DNA from: Kribbella sp. VKM Ac-2569
Lineage (GTDB): Bacteria; Actinomycetota; Actinomycetes; Propionibacteriales; Kribbellaceae
Length of the DNA stretch: 64,000 bases
NCBI RefSeq assembly: GCF_004216905.1
Contig: NZ_SGXJ01000001.1
Location: forward strand, 1,054,001 to 1,118,000
Reading direction: 5' to 3'
Shown here: one piece after another, positions 7,922-16,315 of the stretch
How positions within the stretch are numbered: the first letter of the stretch is position 1
Layout of the letters: the number at the start of each line of letters is the position of its first letter
Notes under the pieces: model-generated
The model's input: the letters and a program-made list of their open reading frames with translations, nothing else
Database searches by the model: none
Told to the model about the DNA's origin: nothing
Program-made: the position numbers and the translations under genes

Positions 7922-9517
7922 ATGCGCATACGGTCGGTGGCTCTCGTCTCACTATCCGTTCTACTCCTCGCTCTCGGCGCTCCGGCCCACGCGGTGACCC
8001 CGCCGGCGGAGTTCGGGTCGGACTACGACGATCCGCGGACCCCCGCGCCGACGGTCGCCGTACCGGACACCAGGCACTGCGAGGTGCAGATCGTCCGGAA
8101 CCAGTTCCGCAACTTCGACCCGTACCAGGCGACATACACACCGCCGGCTGCCTGTGCGGGGCCGTGGTCCAAGGTCGTGCTGCGGATGCACGGCGAGGTG
8201 AAGGGCGTCCAGTACGACCGCCTCGGACACATCACGATCGGCGGCGTCGGCGTCTTCCGTACGTCGACCCCGGAGCCGAGCGCGGACGGTATCGCCTGGG
8301 ACGTGGAGAAGGACGTCACGTCGTACAGCCCGCTCCTGCGGACGTCGCAACCCGTCGTGATGGAGCTCGGCAACGTCGTCAACGACACGTACACCGGTGT
8401 CCTCGACATCACCGTCACGCTCGACTTCTACACGACCGACCGGCACACCCCGGCTGCCCGGACCGCCAACGAGGTACTCCCGCTGGAGAACCAGACGCGT
8501 CAGGACTCGGACCTGATCGGTACGGCGACGTTGCCGCGGAACACGACCCGCCTCCTCGGCGAGGTCTACGTCACCGGATCGGGCGGCGGCTGTGAGGAGT
8601 TCTGGGACACGTCGGCGCCGGCTGAGACCGGGTACTCGTGCCCGGACGGATCGCCGTACCGCGAGGTCGACGTCAGCATCGACGGCAAACTCGCCGGGAT
8701 CGCGCTGCCGTACCCGTACATCTACACCGGCGGCTGGTCGAACCCGTACTCGTGGCGCCCGTCCCCCGCACCGCGCGCGTTCGACATCAAGCCCTTGACC
8801 TATGACCTCACGCCGTTCACGGGACTACTCACCGACGGCAAGCCGCACGAGTTCCGCGTGCACGTCGACGGCGTACCCGCCGGCCAGTCCGGGTGGTTCA
8901 CGGTCCCGAATCTGCATGTGTGGACCGACGCACACCGCGCGCAGACTACCGGCGGCCTCACCTCGTACGCCGTCGGCCCGCTGACGAAGACCGACGACGT
9001 GACCGGCGCACCGAACGCGGCCGGCTCCGTCACCACGAACGCGTCCCGCATCCTGACGATCAACGGGTACGTCGACACCTCGGCGGGCCGCGTCCGGACG
9101 AGCGTCCAGCGCACGCTGAGCAATGTCTCGAAGCACACCTGGGACGCCGGCGAGTCCCGTGACGCACTCGACGCGAACTGGCGCGACACCGCGACGACGA
9201 TCAGCAACGGACGCGTCGAACGCACCGACCTCGACTACGGCAAGAACGGCGTACTCACCTTCTTGCCCAACGCAACAATCCCCGGAGCGTACGACGTCGT
9301 CACCGACCTGAAGATCCACGACACGATCCGCACGCCGGCCAGGATCAGCACCGAGACGTACGACGGCCGCGCGTCCTGGATCTACGGCGTACCGCGGGAC
9401 CAGCGACATGCAACCGGGACCCAGACCGTGCGCTACCGCGCGATCGGGCACGGCTGCTACGACCACACCCTGACCGCGGTCAACGGCGTGTACACCAAGG
9501 ACTTCTACCGCTGCTGA
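7922..9517 (+). CDS. Secreted PNGase A-like glycoamidase
   Basis: 531 aa from the ATG at 7922, chosen because a Sec signal peptide begins there (MRIRSVALVSLSVLLLALG, cleavage near APAHA). The mature protein matches the peptide-N4-(N-acetyl-beta-glucosaminyl)asparagine amidase A family: an N-terminal jelly-roll segment with MHGEVKGVQYDRLG and ITIGGVGVFRTSTPEP, then a second half with PYREVDVSIDG, YPYIYTGGWSNPYSWRP and FDIKPLTYDLTPF. Characterised family members release N-glycans, including core alpha-1,3-fucosylated ones. Secretion would fit use of plant or fungal glycoproteins. It ends 3 bp before the convergent asd stop. Confidence 0.8.
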   Translation: MRIRSVALVSLSVLLLALGAPAHAVTPPAEFGSDYDDPRTPAPTVAVPDTRHCEVQIVRNQFRNFDPYQATYTPPAACAGPWSKVVLRMHGEVKGVQYDRLGHITIGGVGVFRTSTPEPSADGIAWDVEKDVTSYSPLLRTSQPVVMELGNVVNDTYTGVLDITVTLDFYTTDRHTPAARTANEVLPLENQTRQDSDLIGTATLPRNTTRLLGEVYVTGSGGGCEEFWDTSAPAETGYSCPDGSPYREVDVSIDGKLAGIALPYPYIYTGGWSNPYSWRPSPAPRAFDIKPLTYDLTPFTGLLTDGKPHEFRVHVDGVPAGQSGWFTVPNLHVWTDAHRAQTTGGLTSYAVGPLTKTDDVTGAPNAAGSVTTNASRILTINGYVDTSAGRVRTSVQRTLSNVSKHTWDAGESRDALDANWRDTATTISNGRVERTDLDYGKNGVLTFLPNATIPGAYDVVTDLKIHDTIRTPARISTETYDGRASWIYGVPRDQRHATGTQTVRYRAIGHGCYDHTLTAVNGVYTKDFYRC

Positions 9518-9520
9518 AGG

Positions 9521-10564
<1,044 letters not shown>

Positions 10565-10628
10565 TCAAAGCCGAACCCGCCCGCGCGTTTCACCATCCGG
10601 TGCCCCCGGCCGACCACAGACGCCCGCA

Positions 10629-10712
10629 TCTCGTGGGTTGGCGTCCGAGATGCCGGGTTTGCGTCCGGGATCCTGGACGCAAACCCGGCATCTGGTGGGT
10701 GGACCCACGAGA
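10629..10712. repeat. Nested palindrome (REP-like) between tautomerase and asd
   Basis: Inner arms 10648-10666 and 10675-10693 are perfect inverted repeats of 19 bp, containing GCCGGGTTTGCGTCC and its complement, around an 8-nt loop GGGATCCT. Outer arms TCTCGTGGGT at 10629-10638 and ACCCACGAGA at 10703-10712 are also perfect. The word GCGTCCG recurs in direct orientation at 10641 and 10661. There is no T tract, so it is not a plain terminator, though it may stop or stabilise tautomerase mRNA. No gene is seen in 10547-10754. Confidence 0.7.
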
Positions 10713-10754
10713 GGGGATCAACCCGCGGGCCGGTGGGGTGCGCGGGTGCGCGGG

Positions 10755-10940
10755 TCAGGCGTCGGAGGCGAGGGTTCCGCCGTTGGCTACGTCGGTCTTC
10801 TCGATCTCGGTGAAGACGATGCGGACGGCTTCGCGCTTGGCGCCGAGGATGGCGATCGCGGAGTCGGTGACGGCGGCGACGAACTCGCGACGCTGGTCGA
10901 GGGTGCGGCCGGAGAGGAGTTCGACGGTGATGTTCGGCAT
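10755..10940 (-). CDS. 4-oxalocrotonate tautomerase-family protein
   Basis: 61 aa, the normal subunit length for the small 4-OT family. The N-terminus is MPNITVELLSGRT, which exposes the catalytic Pro1 once Met is removed. The GRTLDQRREFVAAVT segment supplies the usual Arg near position 11, and an EAVRIVFTEI strand follows. Such enzymes interconvert keto-enol forms and work as cytoplasmic hexamers. The ATG has a good Shine-Dalgarno (AGGAGAAG, 7 nt upstream). It is monocistronic or follows the symporter remnant on the same strand, 68 bp downstream of its stop. The natural substrate is unknown. Confidence 0.8.
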   Translation of the reverse strand: MPNITVELLSGRTLDQRREFVAAVTDSAIAILGAKREAVRIVFTEIEKTDVANGGTLASDA

Positions 10941-11007
10941 AGGGGTCTTCTCCTAGGGTGGACGGTTCCGTGACGTGGGACAGTGTTTCAGATTCAGGAC
11001 AGCGTTT

Positions 11008-11768
11008 TCAGGACAGGGCCGCCTGGCGGATGGTGACCTCATCGGGGTCGGTGTTCAGCGAGTCGACCAGTTCGTCGACGTCCGCGCGGTTCTCCGGCGC
11101 GAGCAGGCCGAGTCCCACGTACACCACCAGGGAAGTTGCCAACGGCAACGCGACGACCAGCCCTTGCGGGGCTGGGGTTCGCGGTTCATAGCCGTGCCTG
11201 ACTGCGCAAGAAGGCTCCCCGCACTGCCACGGCCCGTCCGGCCGCGGTTACTGCTGGTCCAGCTACTGCCGGTTGCTTGGCTATCGCAACTGGTGAGGAC
11301 GTTACCTCCCCCAACCGACAAAATCTGAATCGAGCGAGTACGGCGATCGCGACCCACTTCGACGCGATGTCGACGACCTTCAGCGCGGCACCGGAGTACG
11401 CGAGCGCCTGCTGCGTCGGCAGGTTGTAGCGGCGCGCGAGGTACTCCAGCGGCGACACGACCCCGTGTTTGGCCCGCAGCCGGTTCCAGCGCGCCGCGAA
11501 CAGGAACGCGCCGATGCCGACACCGACGCCGATCGTCATCGCCCACCAGACGTAGACGGTGATGCCGTACGAGTACGCGACCGCCGCGCACGCGACGAAC
11601 ATGCCCTCGGCCGGACATGTGGTGCGAGATGCCGGACAACCACCAGGGAATCCGGCCTCCGGTCGTGAAGTAGTCCACGACCGTCTTGATCTTGGTGCGC
11701 GACCAGACTCCGATCAGCACCATCAACACGAAGTAGCCGACCAGGACCGACCAGTCCACAGCGGTCAT
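11008..11768 (-). pseudogene. Sodium:solute symporter (SSS) remnant: frameshift plus internal deletion
   Basis: The N-terminus from ATG 11768 reads MTAVDWSVLVGYFVLMVLIG, then YFTTGGRIPWWLSGISHHMS, a clear SSS start. Near 11612-11618 the reading frame shifts, consistent with loss of about 5 nt after TCCGGC. Homology resumes in another frame (MFVACAAVAYSYGITVYVWW to ALKVVDIASKWVAIAVL) down to about 11340. The next ~165 bp is unrelated, and only the last ~55 codons of a symporter C-terminus follow (GLVVALPLATSLVVYVGLGL to TIRQAALS), ending at 11008. Roughly 300 codons are missing. It is divergent from kduI and was probably the uptake partner of the uronate pathway. Confidence 0.8.
11176..11338. 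other. Filler segment inside the symporter deletion
   Basis: About 160 bp between the N-terminal and C-terminal symporter fragments shows no symporter homology in any frame and no recognisable protein. It is slightly less GC-rich than its surroundings, for example CCGACAAAATCTGAATCGAG at 11314-11333. It may be the footprint of a lost mobile element or of an illegitimate join. I could not find flanking direct repeats or terminal inverted repeats. Edges are approximate. Confidence 0.4.
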
Positions 11769-11805
11769 CGAGATCCTCCCAGGGGCGATGGGCGAGTGAC
11801 TGGAC

Positions 11806-11824
11806 GGTTCCATTCACCAGAACC
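11806..11824. promoter_or_regulatory. IclR-type box 1 (symporter side)
   Basis: GGTTC-N9-AGAACC pattern, with left half GGTTCC at 11806-11811 and right half AGAACC at 11819-11824. It matches box 2 in both half sites (one base differs) and in total length, and lies 38 bp upstream of the symporter remnant start. Probably bound by the adjacent IclR-family regulator. Confidence 0.45.
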
Positions 11825-11893
11825 GCGTGTCAAGGCACAGAACCTGGAACACCTTCCTGGCCCAGTTCCAAGACTCCACAGCGATTGACAGGT

Positions 11894-11912
11894 GGTTCTG
11901 CTGAGTAGAACC
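11894..11912. promoter_or_regulatory. IclR-type box 2 (kduI side)
   Basis: Perfect inverted repeat GGTTCT at 11894-11899 and AGAACC at 11907-11912 with a 7-nt spacer, ending 7 nt before the GTG of kduI. That position overlaps where RNA polymerase or the ribosome would load. Together with box 1 it fits divergent control of kduID and the symporter. Confidence 0.5.
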
Positions 11913-11919
11913 TTGTTCC

Positions 11920-12744
11920 GTGACTCTGCAGATCAGGCACGCCACCCACCCCGAGCAGCTGCCCGGCTTCGACACGGCCGCGCTGCGCCGCCACTACCTC
12001 GTGGACGACCTCTTCGTCCCCGGCGCCGTCACCGCGGTGCTCACCCACCACGACCGGATCGTGCTCGCCGGCGCCCGCCCGACGGACGGGCCGCTGACGC
12101 TGGGCACCTACCCCGAACTGCGCAGCGAGTTCTTCCTCGAACGCCGCGAGGCCGGCATCGTCAACGTCGGCGGACCCGGCACGGTCACCGCCGACGGAAC
12201 GAAGTACGAGCTGACCACCGGCGCCTGCCTGTACGTCGGACGCGGCGTCCGCGACGTGGTCTTCGAGGGACCCGAGTCGGCGTTCTACGTCTTCTCCGCG
12301 CCGGCGCACACCAGCTTCCCGACCGCGCAGGTCAATCCCGGTGAGGGCAATCGCCTCGAGCTCGGCGATCAGCAGACCGCGAACCGCCGGACGATCGACC
12401 AGTTCATCCACGCGGACGGCGTACAGAGCTGCCAGGTCGTCCTCGGCGTGACGACGTTGCACGCGGGCAGCACCTGGAACACGATGCCCGCCCACACCCA
12501 CGACCGCCGTACCGAGTGCTACCTGTACTTCGGGCTCCCGGAGACCGAGCGGATCGTGCACCTGCTTGGCGAGCCCGAGGAGACCCGGCACCTGCTGGTC
12601 GCGGATCGTCAGGCGATCATCTCCCCCAGCTGGTCGATCCACTCGGGCTGCGGCACGTCGTCGTACAGCTTCGTCTGGGCGATGGCCGGCGAGAACCAGG
12701 CGTTCGGCGACATGGACGGTGTCGACGTACGGGATCTGCGGTGA
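11920..12744 (+). CDS. kduI: 5-dehydro-4-deoxy-D-glucuronate isomerase
   Basis: 274 aa, close to the usual ~278. KduI isomerises 4-deoxy-L-threo-5-hexosulose uronate, the product of unsaturated uronide cleavage from pectin or glycosaminoglycans, to 3-deoxy-D-glycero-2,5-hexodiulosonate. The cupin metal site is readable as HTHDRRTE (about 192-199), with a later His in SPSWSIHSGCG (about 241). The N-terminal LRRHYLVDDLF and TYPELRSEFFLERRE motifs are typical. GTG start at 11920 without a clear Shine-Dalgarno. The stop overlaps the kduD start by GTGA. An IclR-type palindrome abuts the start. Confidence 0.93.
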   Translation: MTLQIRHATHPEQLPGFDTAALRRHYLVDDLFVPGAVTAVLTHHDRIVLAGARPTDGPLTLGTYPELRSEFFLERREAGIVNVGGPGTVTADGTKYELTTGACLYVGRGVRDVVFEGPESAFYVFSAPAHTSFPTAQVNPGEGNRLELGDQQTANRRTIDQFIHADGVQSCQVVLGVTTLHAGSTWNTMPAHTHDRRTECYLYFGLPETERIVHLLGEPEETRHLLVADRQAIISPSWSIHSGCGTSSYSFVWAMAGENQAFGDMDGVDVRDLR

Positions 12745-13496
12745 CGCTCTTCAGCCTCGAAGGACGTACGGCGCTCGTCACCGGAGCGCGGCGTGGGATC
12801 GGCGCGGCGATCGCTGCCGGGTACGCCGCCGCCGGTGCCGAGCTGATCCTGATGGCTCGGGACGCCGCGCTCGAGGACACGCTCGAGGCGATCAAGCAGA
12901 ACGGCGGCGGCGACGCGACCGTGGTGATCGCGGACTTCGCCGACCCGGCCGCGGTCGAAAGGGCAGCGACTGAGATTGTCGACAACAGGAAGGTCGACAT
13001 CCTGGTCAACAACGCCGGCACGATCCGGCGGGCGCCGGCGGCCGAGACCACGACCACGGACTGGCAGCACGTCATCGACGTGAACCTCAACTCCACCTGG
13101 GCGGTGACGCGCCCGATCGGGGCCGCGATGGCGGAACGGCGTACCGGGAAGATCGTCACGATCGCGTCGTTGCTGAGCTTCCAGGGCGGGATCACCGTCC
13201 CGGCGTACACGGCGAGCAAGCATGCGGTGGCGGGGCTGACCCGGGCGCTGGCCAACGAGTGGGGGCCGGCAGGGGTCCAGGTGAACGCGATCGCGCCCGG
13301 GTACATCAGCACGGACAACACCACGGAGCTGCGCGCGGACCCGGAGCGGGAGGCTTCGATCCGGCAGCGCATCCCGGCCGGCCGCTGGGGGCAGCCGGAG
13401 GACGTCGTCGGGGCCGCGGTGTTCCTCGCGTCGGCGGCGGCGGACTATGTCAACGGGCACGTGCTCGCCGTCGACGGTGGCTGGCTGGCGAGGTAA
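12741..13496 (+). CDS. kduD: 2-dehydro-3-deoxy-D-gluconate 5-dehydrogenase (SDR)
   Basis: 251 aa short-chain dehydrogenase. It reduces the KduI product to 2-keto-3-deoxygluconate with NAD(P)H. The TGARRGIG cofactor motif is at about 14-21, NNAG near 89, and the catalytic YxxxK (YTASKHA) near 156 with Ser from IASLLSF upstream. The C-terminal YVNGHVLAVDGGWL closes the fold. GTG start at 12741 overlaps the kduI stop by four bases, so the pair is translationally coupled. No KDG kinase or aldolase gene lies in the window, so the pathway is completed elsewhere. Confidence 0.9.
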   Translation: MTLFSLEGRTALVTGARRGIGAAIAAGYAAAGAELILMARDAALEDTLEAIKQNGGGDATVVIADFADPAAVERAATEIVDNRKVDILVNNAGTIRRAPAAETTTTDWQHVIDVNLNSTWAVTRPIGAAMAERRTGKIVTIASLLSFQGGITVPAYTASKHAVAGLTRALANEWGPAGVQVNAIAPGYISTDNTTELRADPEREASIRQRIPAGRWGQPEDVVGAAVFLASAAADYVNGHVLAVDGGWLAR

Positions 13497-13507
13497 GGAG
13501 TGGCAGG

Positions 13508-14272
13508 ATGTCCGACATGAGTTCGCCCTCGGCCATCGACAAGACGTTGATGGTGCTGGACGCCGTACTGGAGCACTCGCGGTTCACCGACGTGGTGAAC
13601 GCGACCGGCCTGGCCAAGTCGACCGTGCACCGGATCATGGCGTCCCTCGTCGAGCACGAGTTCGTCACGCAGGCCGACGACGGCTCGTACCACCCGGGCC
13701 CGAAGGCGCTCCGGCTGGCCGGTCACGCGCTGACGAACGTCGATCTCGCCACCGTGGCCCGCCCGGTGCTCGCGGACCTCGTCGCGCAGACGCGGTGCAC
13801 GGTCCACGTCGGCCTGCTGAACGGTGACGAGGCGATCTACGTCGCGCGCCTCGACGGCCCGAAGCCGTACCGGATGCCGTCGCGGGTCGGCAAGGCGATC
13901 TGGCTGCACTGCACCGGCATCGGCAAGGCGCTGCTCGCGGAGAAGGACGACGAGGCGCTCGACGTCCACATCACCCGGACCGGCCTGCCCGCCCGCACTC
14001 CCCTGACCCATACGTCGGCGGCCGCGCTGAAGGCCGATCTCGCGCAGACCAGGTCCCGCGGCTACGCGCTCGACGACGAGGAGAACGAGCCCGGCATCCG
14101 CTGCGTCGCCGCAGTCATCCACGACCACACCGGCGCCGCGATCGCCGCAGTCAGCATCTCGACGCTCTCGCTGGAACAGTCGATCGCCCAAGTCGCCCTA
14201 ATGGCACCGGCCGCCATCGAGGCCGCCCGCAAGATCTCCGCAGCCCTCGGCTACCGCGAACCCACCAACTGA
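13508..14272 (+). CDS. IclR-family transcriptional regulator (KdgR-like)
   Basis: 254 aa from the ATG at 13508, with an AAGGAG Shine-Dalgarno overlapping the kduD stop. The N-terminal winged helix-turn-helix (about 5-65) contains NATGLAKSTVHRIMASL as recognition helix. The C-terminal IclR effector domain has the AIYVARLDGP and HCTGIGKALLAE signatures (about 110-140) and ENEPGIRCVAAVI near 200. It lies 11 bp after kduD, in one unit with kduID. The inference is that it senses a uronate-pathway intermediate and acts at the boxes at 11806 and 11894. It is convergent with, and overlaps by 22 bp, the MFS gene. Confidence 0.88.
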   Translation: MSDMSSPSAIDKTLMVLDAVLEHSRFTDVVNATGLAKSTVHRIMASLVEHEFVTQADDGSYHPGPKALRLAGHALTNVDLATVARPVLADLVAQTRCTVHVGLLNGDEAIYVARLDGPKPYRMPSRVGKAIWLHCTGIGKALLAEKDDEALDVHITRTGLPARTPLTHTSAAALKADLAQTRSRGYALDDEENEPGIRCVAAVIHDHTGAAIAAVSISTLSLEQSIAQVALMAPAAIEAARKISAALGYREPTN

Positions 14273-15474
14273 CCCGCCGCCTGCCGCGCGGCCGCCCAGC
14301 GCACGACCGGTACCGACAGGATGCCGACGACGGCGAACCAGACGCCGAGGATGATCCAGCCGGGGACGCCCAAGCCGAGTGGGAGAAGGGCGAGGACGGT
14401 CGGCGCGAGCATGCTGCTGATCGACATGCTGGTGTTCCAGACGCCCTGGTACTGCCCCTGAGCGTGGCCCGGCGCCAGGTCGAAGCTGAGCAAGAACGAC
14501 CCCGAGGACTGCAGCAGTTCGGCAATCACCTGGACCAGAGCACCGACCGCGAGCAGACCGACCGCGATCGCTGCGTTGCCCCAGGTTGCGCCGGCCATCA
14601 GGACCATCGATGCCAACAGCAACAACCCTGCGGTACGGGTGGCGCGGGCGGCCGTGGTCGGATCGGCGATGCCGCGCGACGAGCGCACCTGGAACAGCGA
14701 GACGACCACGGTGTTGATGATCAGGAGCAGCGCGACCGTCCAGCGCGGGGCGTCCGTGTGATCGACCACCCAGAGCGGGATCGCCACATCGAGTACGGCG
14801 AAGTGGATGCTCATGCCCGCGTTGAGCGCGGCGACCGCGAGGTACGCGCGGTCGCGCAGCGCGATCCACACCGGCCCGTCGTCGTCATGGGGTCGCGGCG
14901 CGACGCGCGGGATGGCCAGTACGGCGAACGCCGCGATGCTGCTGAGTGCGGCGTCGAGCACGAACATCAGGCGGTACGCCGTACCGGTATCGAAATGCAG
15001 CGCGAACGCGCCGATGCCCGCACCGGCCATGATGCCGATGTTCGTGACGGCCCGTAGGTACGCGCGGGCCGCGACCCGGCCGGCCCCTACCGTGACGGCG
15101 GCGATCAACGCGGCGCGGACGGCTCCGGCGCCACGGTCGATCATCGTCAGCACGATGCTCACGACCAGGAACTGCCAGAAGTTGTGCACGAACAGGTAGA
15201 CCAGCGAGAGCGCGCACACCATCAGACTCAGTACGACGAACAACCCGCGAGGCCCGCGACGATCCGCCAGATGCCCGAGCGGTACGGCGGACAGCAGCCC
15301 GAACAACCCAGCCACGGTGAGGCCAAGCCCGACCTGCGCGATCGACAGCCCGATGATCCGGTTGAAGTACAGCACGCTGACCGTCATCAACAGCCCGTTA
15401 CCGACCCGACTCAGCAACGTCGCCAGCGCCAACGGCCGCAACGGCCCAGCCTCCGGCAGTACCCCCTTCACCAC
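14251..15474 (-). CDS. MFS transporter (about 12 TM)
   Basis: 407 aa, with hydrophobic segments throughout and the loop 2-3 motif GHLADRRGPRG near residue 70 typical of the major facilitator superfamily. The charge-poor C-terminal half contains AELLQSSGSFLLSFDLAPGH, as in EmrD/Bcr-like multidrug members. Substrate unknown. GTG start at 15474 is preceded by GAGGAGAG. The upstream 190 bp holds a large nested palindrome that could affect its expression. The stop overlaps the end of the IclR gene. Confidence 0.8.
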   Translation of the reverse strand: MVKGVLPEAGPLRPLALATLLSRVGNGLLMTVSVLYFNRIIGLSIAQVGLGLTVAGLFGLLSAVPLGHLADRRGPRGLFVVLSLMVCALSLVYLFVHNFWQFLVVSIVLTMIDRGAGAVRAALIAAVTVGAGRVAARAYLRAVTNIGIMAGAGIGAFALHFDTGTAYRLMFVLDAALSSIAAFAVLAIPRVAPRPHDDDGPVWIALRDRAYLAVAALNAGMSIHFAVLDVAIPLWVVDHTDAPRWTVALLLIINTVVVSLFQVRSSRGIADPTTAARATRTAGLLLLASMVLMAGATWGNAAIAVGLLAVGALVQVIAELLQSSGSFLLSFDLAPGHAQGQYQGVWNTSMSISSMLAPTVLALLPLGLGVPGWIILGVWFAVVGILSVPVVRWAAARQAAGQLVGSR

Positions 15475-15491
15475 CCCCGCTCTCCTCTCCC

Positions 15492-15603
15492 CATTTGCCT
15501 GGTTGACCCACCAATTTGCCTGGCTGACCCAGCAGATCCTGGGTTACTGACCCTCAGTACGGGTGTGCAACCCCTCATTTGCTGGGTCAGCCAGGCAAAT
15601 TGG
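15492..15603. repeat. Long intergenic palindrome with repeated half-units
   Basis: Arms 15511-15534 and 15580-15603 are a perfect 24-bp inverted repeat (CCAATTTGCCTGGCTGACCC plus AGCA and its complement) around a 45-nt loop. The loop itself has GGGTT at 15541 pairing with AACCC at 15569, and ACTGACCCTCAGT as a mini hairpin. A third, diverged copy of the unit, ATTTGCCTGGTTGACCCA, lies at 15493-15510 in direct orientation. It sits between the MOSC gene stop and the MFS start, both on the minus strand. It is AT-richer than its neighbours and has no terminal T run. Confidence 0.75.
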
Positions 15604-15664
15604 CCGGACACCCGGGTCGGGGTGATGTGGGTGCGGGCCGTTGGGGTTGGTTGCGGGTCGGGGC

Positions 15665-16291
15665 TCATCCGCGGGACAGGACGCGGTGGGCGGTGTCGCG
15701 GAGTTCGTCCATCAGGTCTACGCCGGAGTCGAGCATGCGCCGGAACTTCGCCGGATCCTGCGGGCTGAACATCTCCGCGATGGTGACCTCGTGGTCCGGT
15801 CGGCTGATGATCTCGATCGGGTCGCCGGCGCCGATCGTGCCTTCGCGGAGCACCTTCAGGTACGCGCCAGGGCAGCCGGCCTGGTGGAAGCGTTTGACCC
15901 AGTGCGGTTCCTGCATGCGGTGCTGGAACGTGATGCACGGGATGCGCGGCGCGCGGACCATCACCTCGACCTCGTCGCCGATCCGCCAGACCTCACCGAG
16001 CAGGGCACCGCTGATGTCGAGCCCCTCGGTCCGCAGGTTCTCGCCGAACAGACCGGTCGGGATGTCGCGCCCCAGCTCGGCGGCCCACCAGTTGGCGTCT
16101 TCCTCGGCGTACGCGTAGAGCGCGAGATCCGGGCCGCCGTGGTTCTTGGTGTCGCAGACCCGGTCGCCGGCGAGACCGAGCTCACCGACCCGGACCCGGC
16201 CGGACTGCGGGCGCTTGTCGATCGCGGTGAATCCCGTCTCCTTCGGACCCGGGATCAGCTTCTCCACCACATTGACCGTCAACAACCGCAT
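15665..16291 (-). CDS. MOSC domain protein
   Basis: 208 aa from the ATG at 16291, which has GGGAGAGG upstream. A TTG-initiated form 7 codons longer is possible. MOSC (molybdenum cofactor sulfurase C-terminal) features: GELGLAGDRVCDTKNHGG, LYAYAEEDANWWAAELG, and GLFGENLRTEGLD. The conserved Cys is in APRIPCITFQHR, where YiiM-like proteins bind sulfur or molybdopterin. YiiM/MOSC proteins reduce N-hydroxylated compounds with Moco. The C-terminal ~45 residues form a helical extension. No Moco gene lies nearby. Confidence 0.85.
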   Translation of the reverse strand: MRLLTVNVVEKLIPGPKETGFTAIDKRPQSGRVRVGELGLAGDRVCDTKNHGGPDLALYAYAEEDANWWAAELGRDIPTGLFGENLRTEGLDISGALLGEVWRIGDEVEVMVRAPRIPCITFQHRMQEPHWVKRFHQAGCPGAYLKVLREGTIGAGDPIEIISRPDHEVTIAEMFSPQDPAKFRRMLDSGVDLMDELRDTAHRVLSRG

Positions 16292-16315
16292 ACCGGCATC
16301 CTCTCCCGGCAACCG

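Noticed and set aside
11186-11602. Independent 138-residue membrane protein
   Set aside because: It aligns as the frameshifted continuation of the SSS symporter N-terminus followed by filler, so it was merged into the pseudogene.
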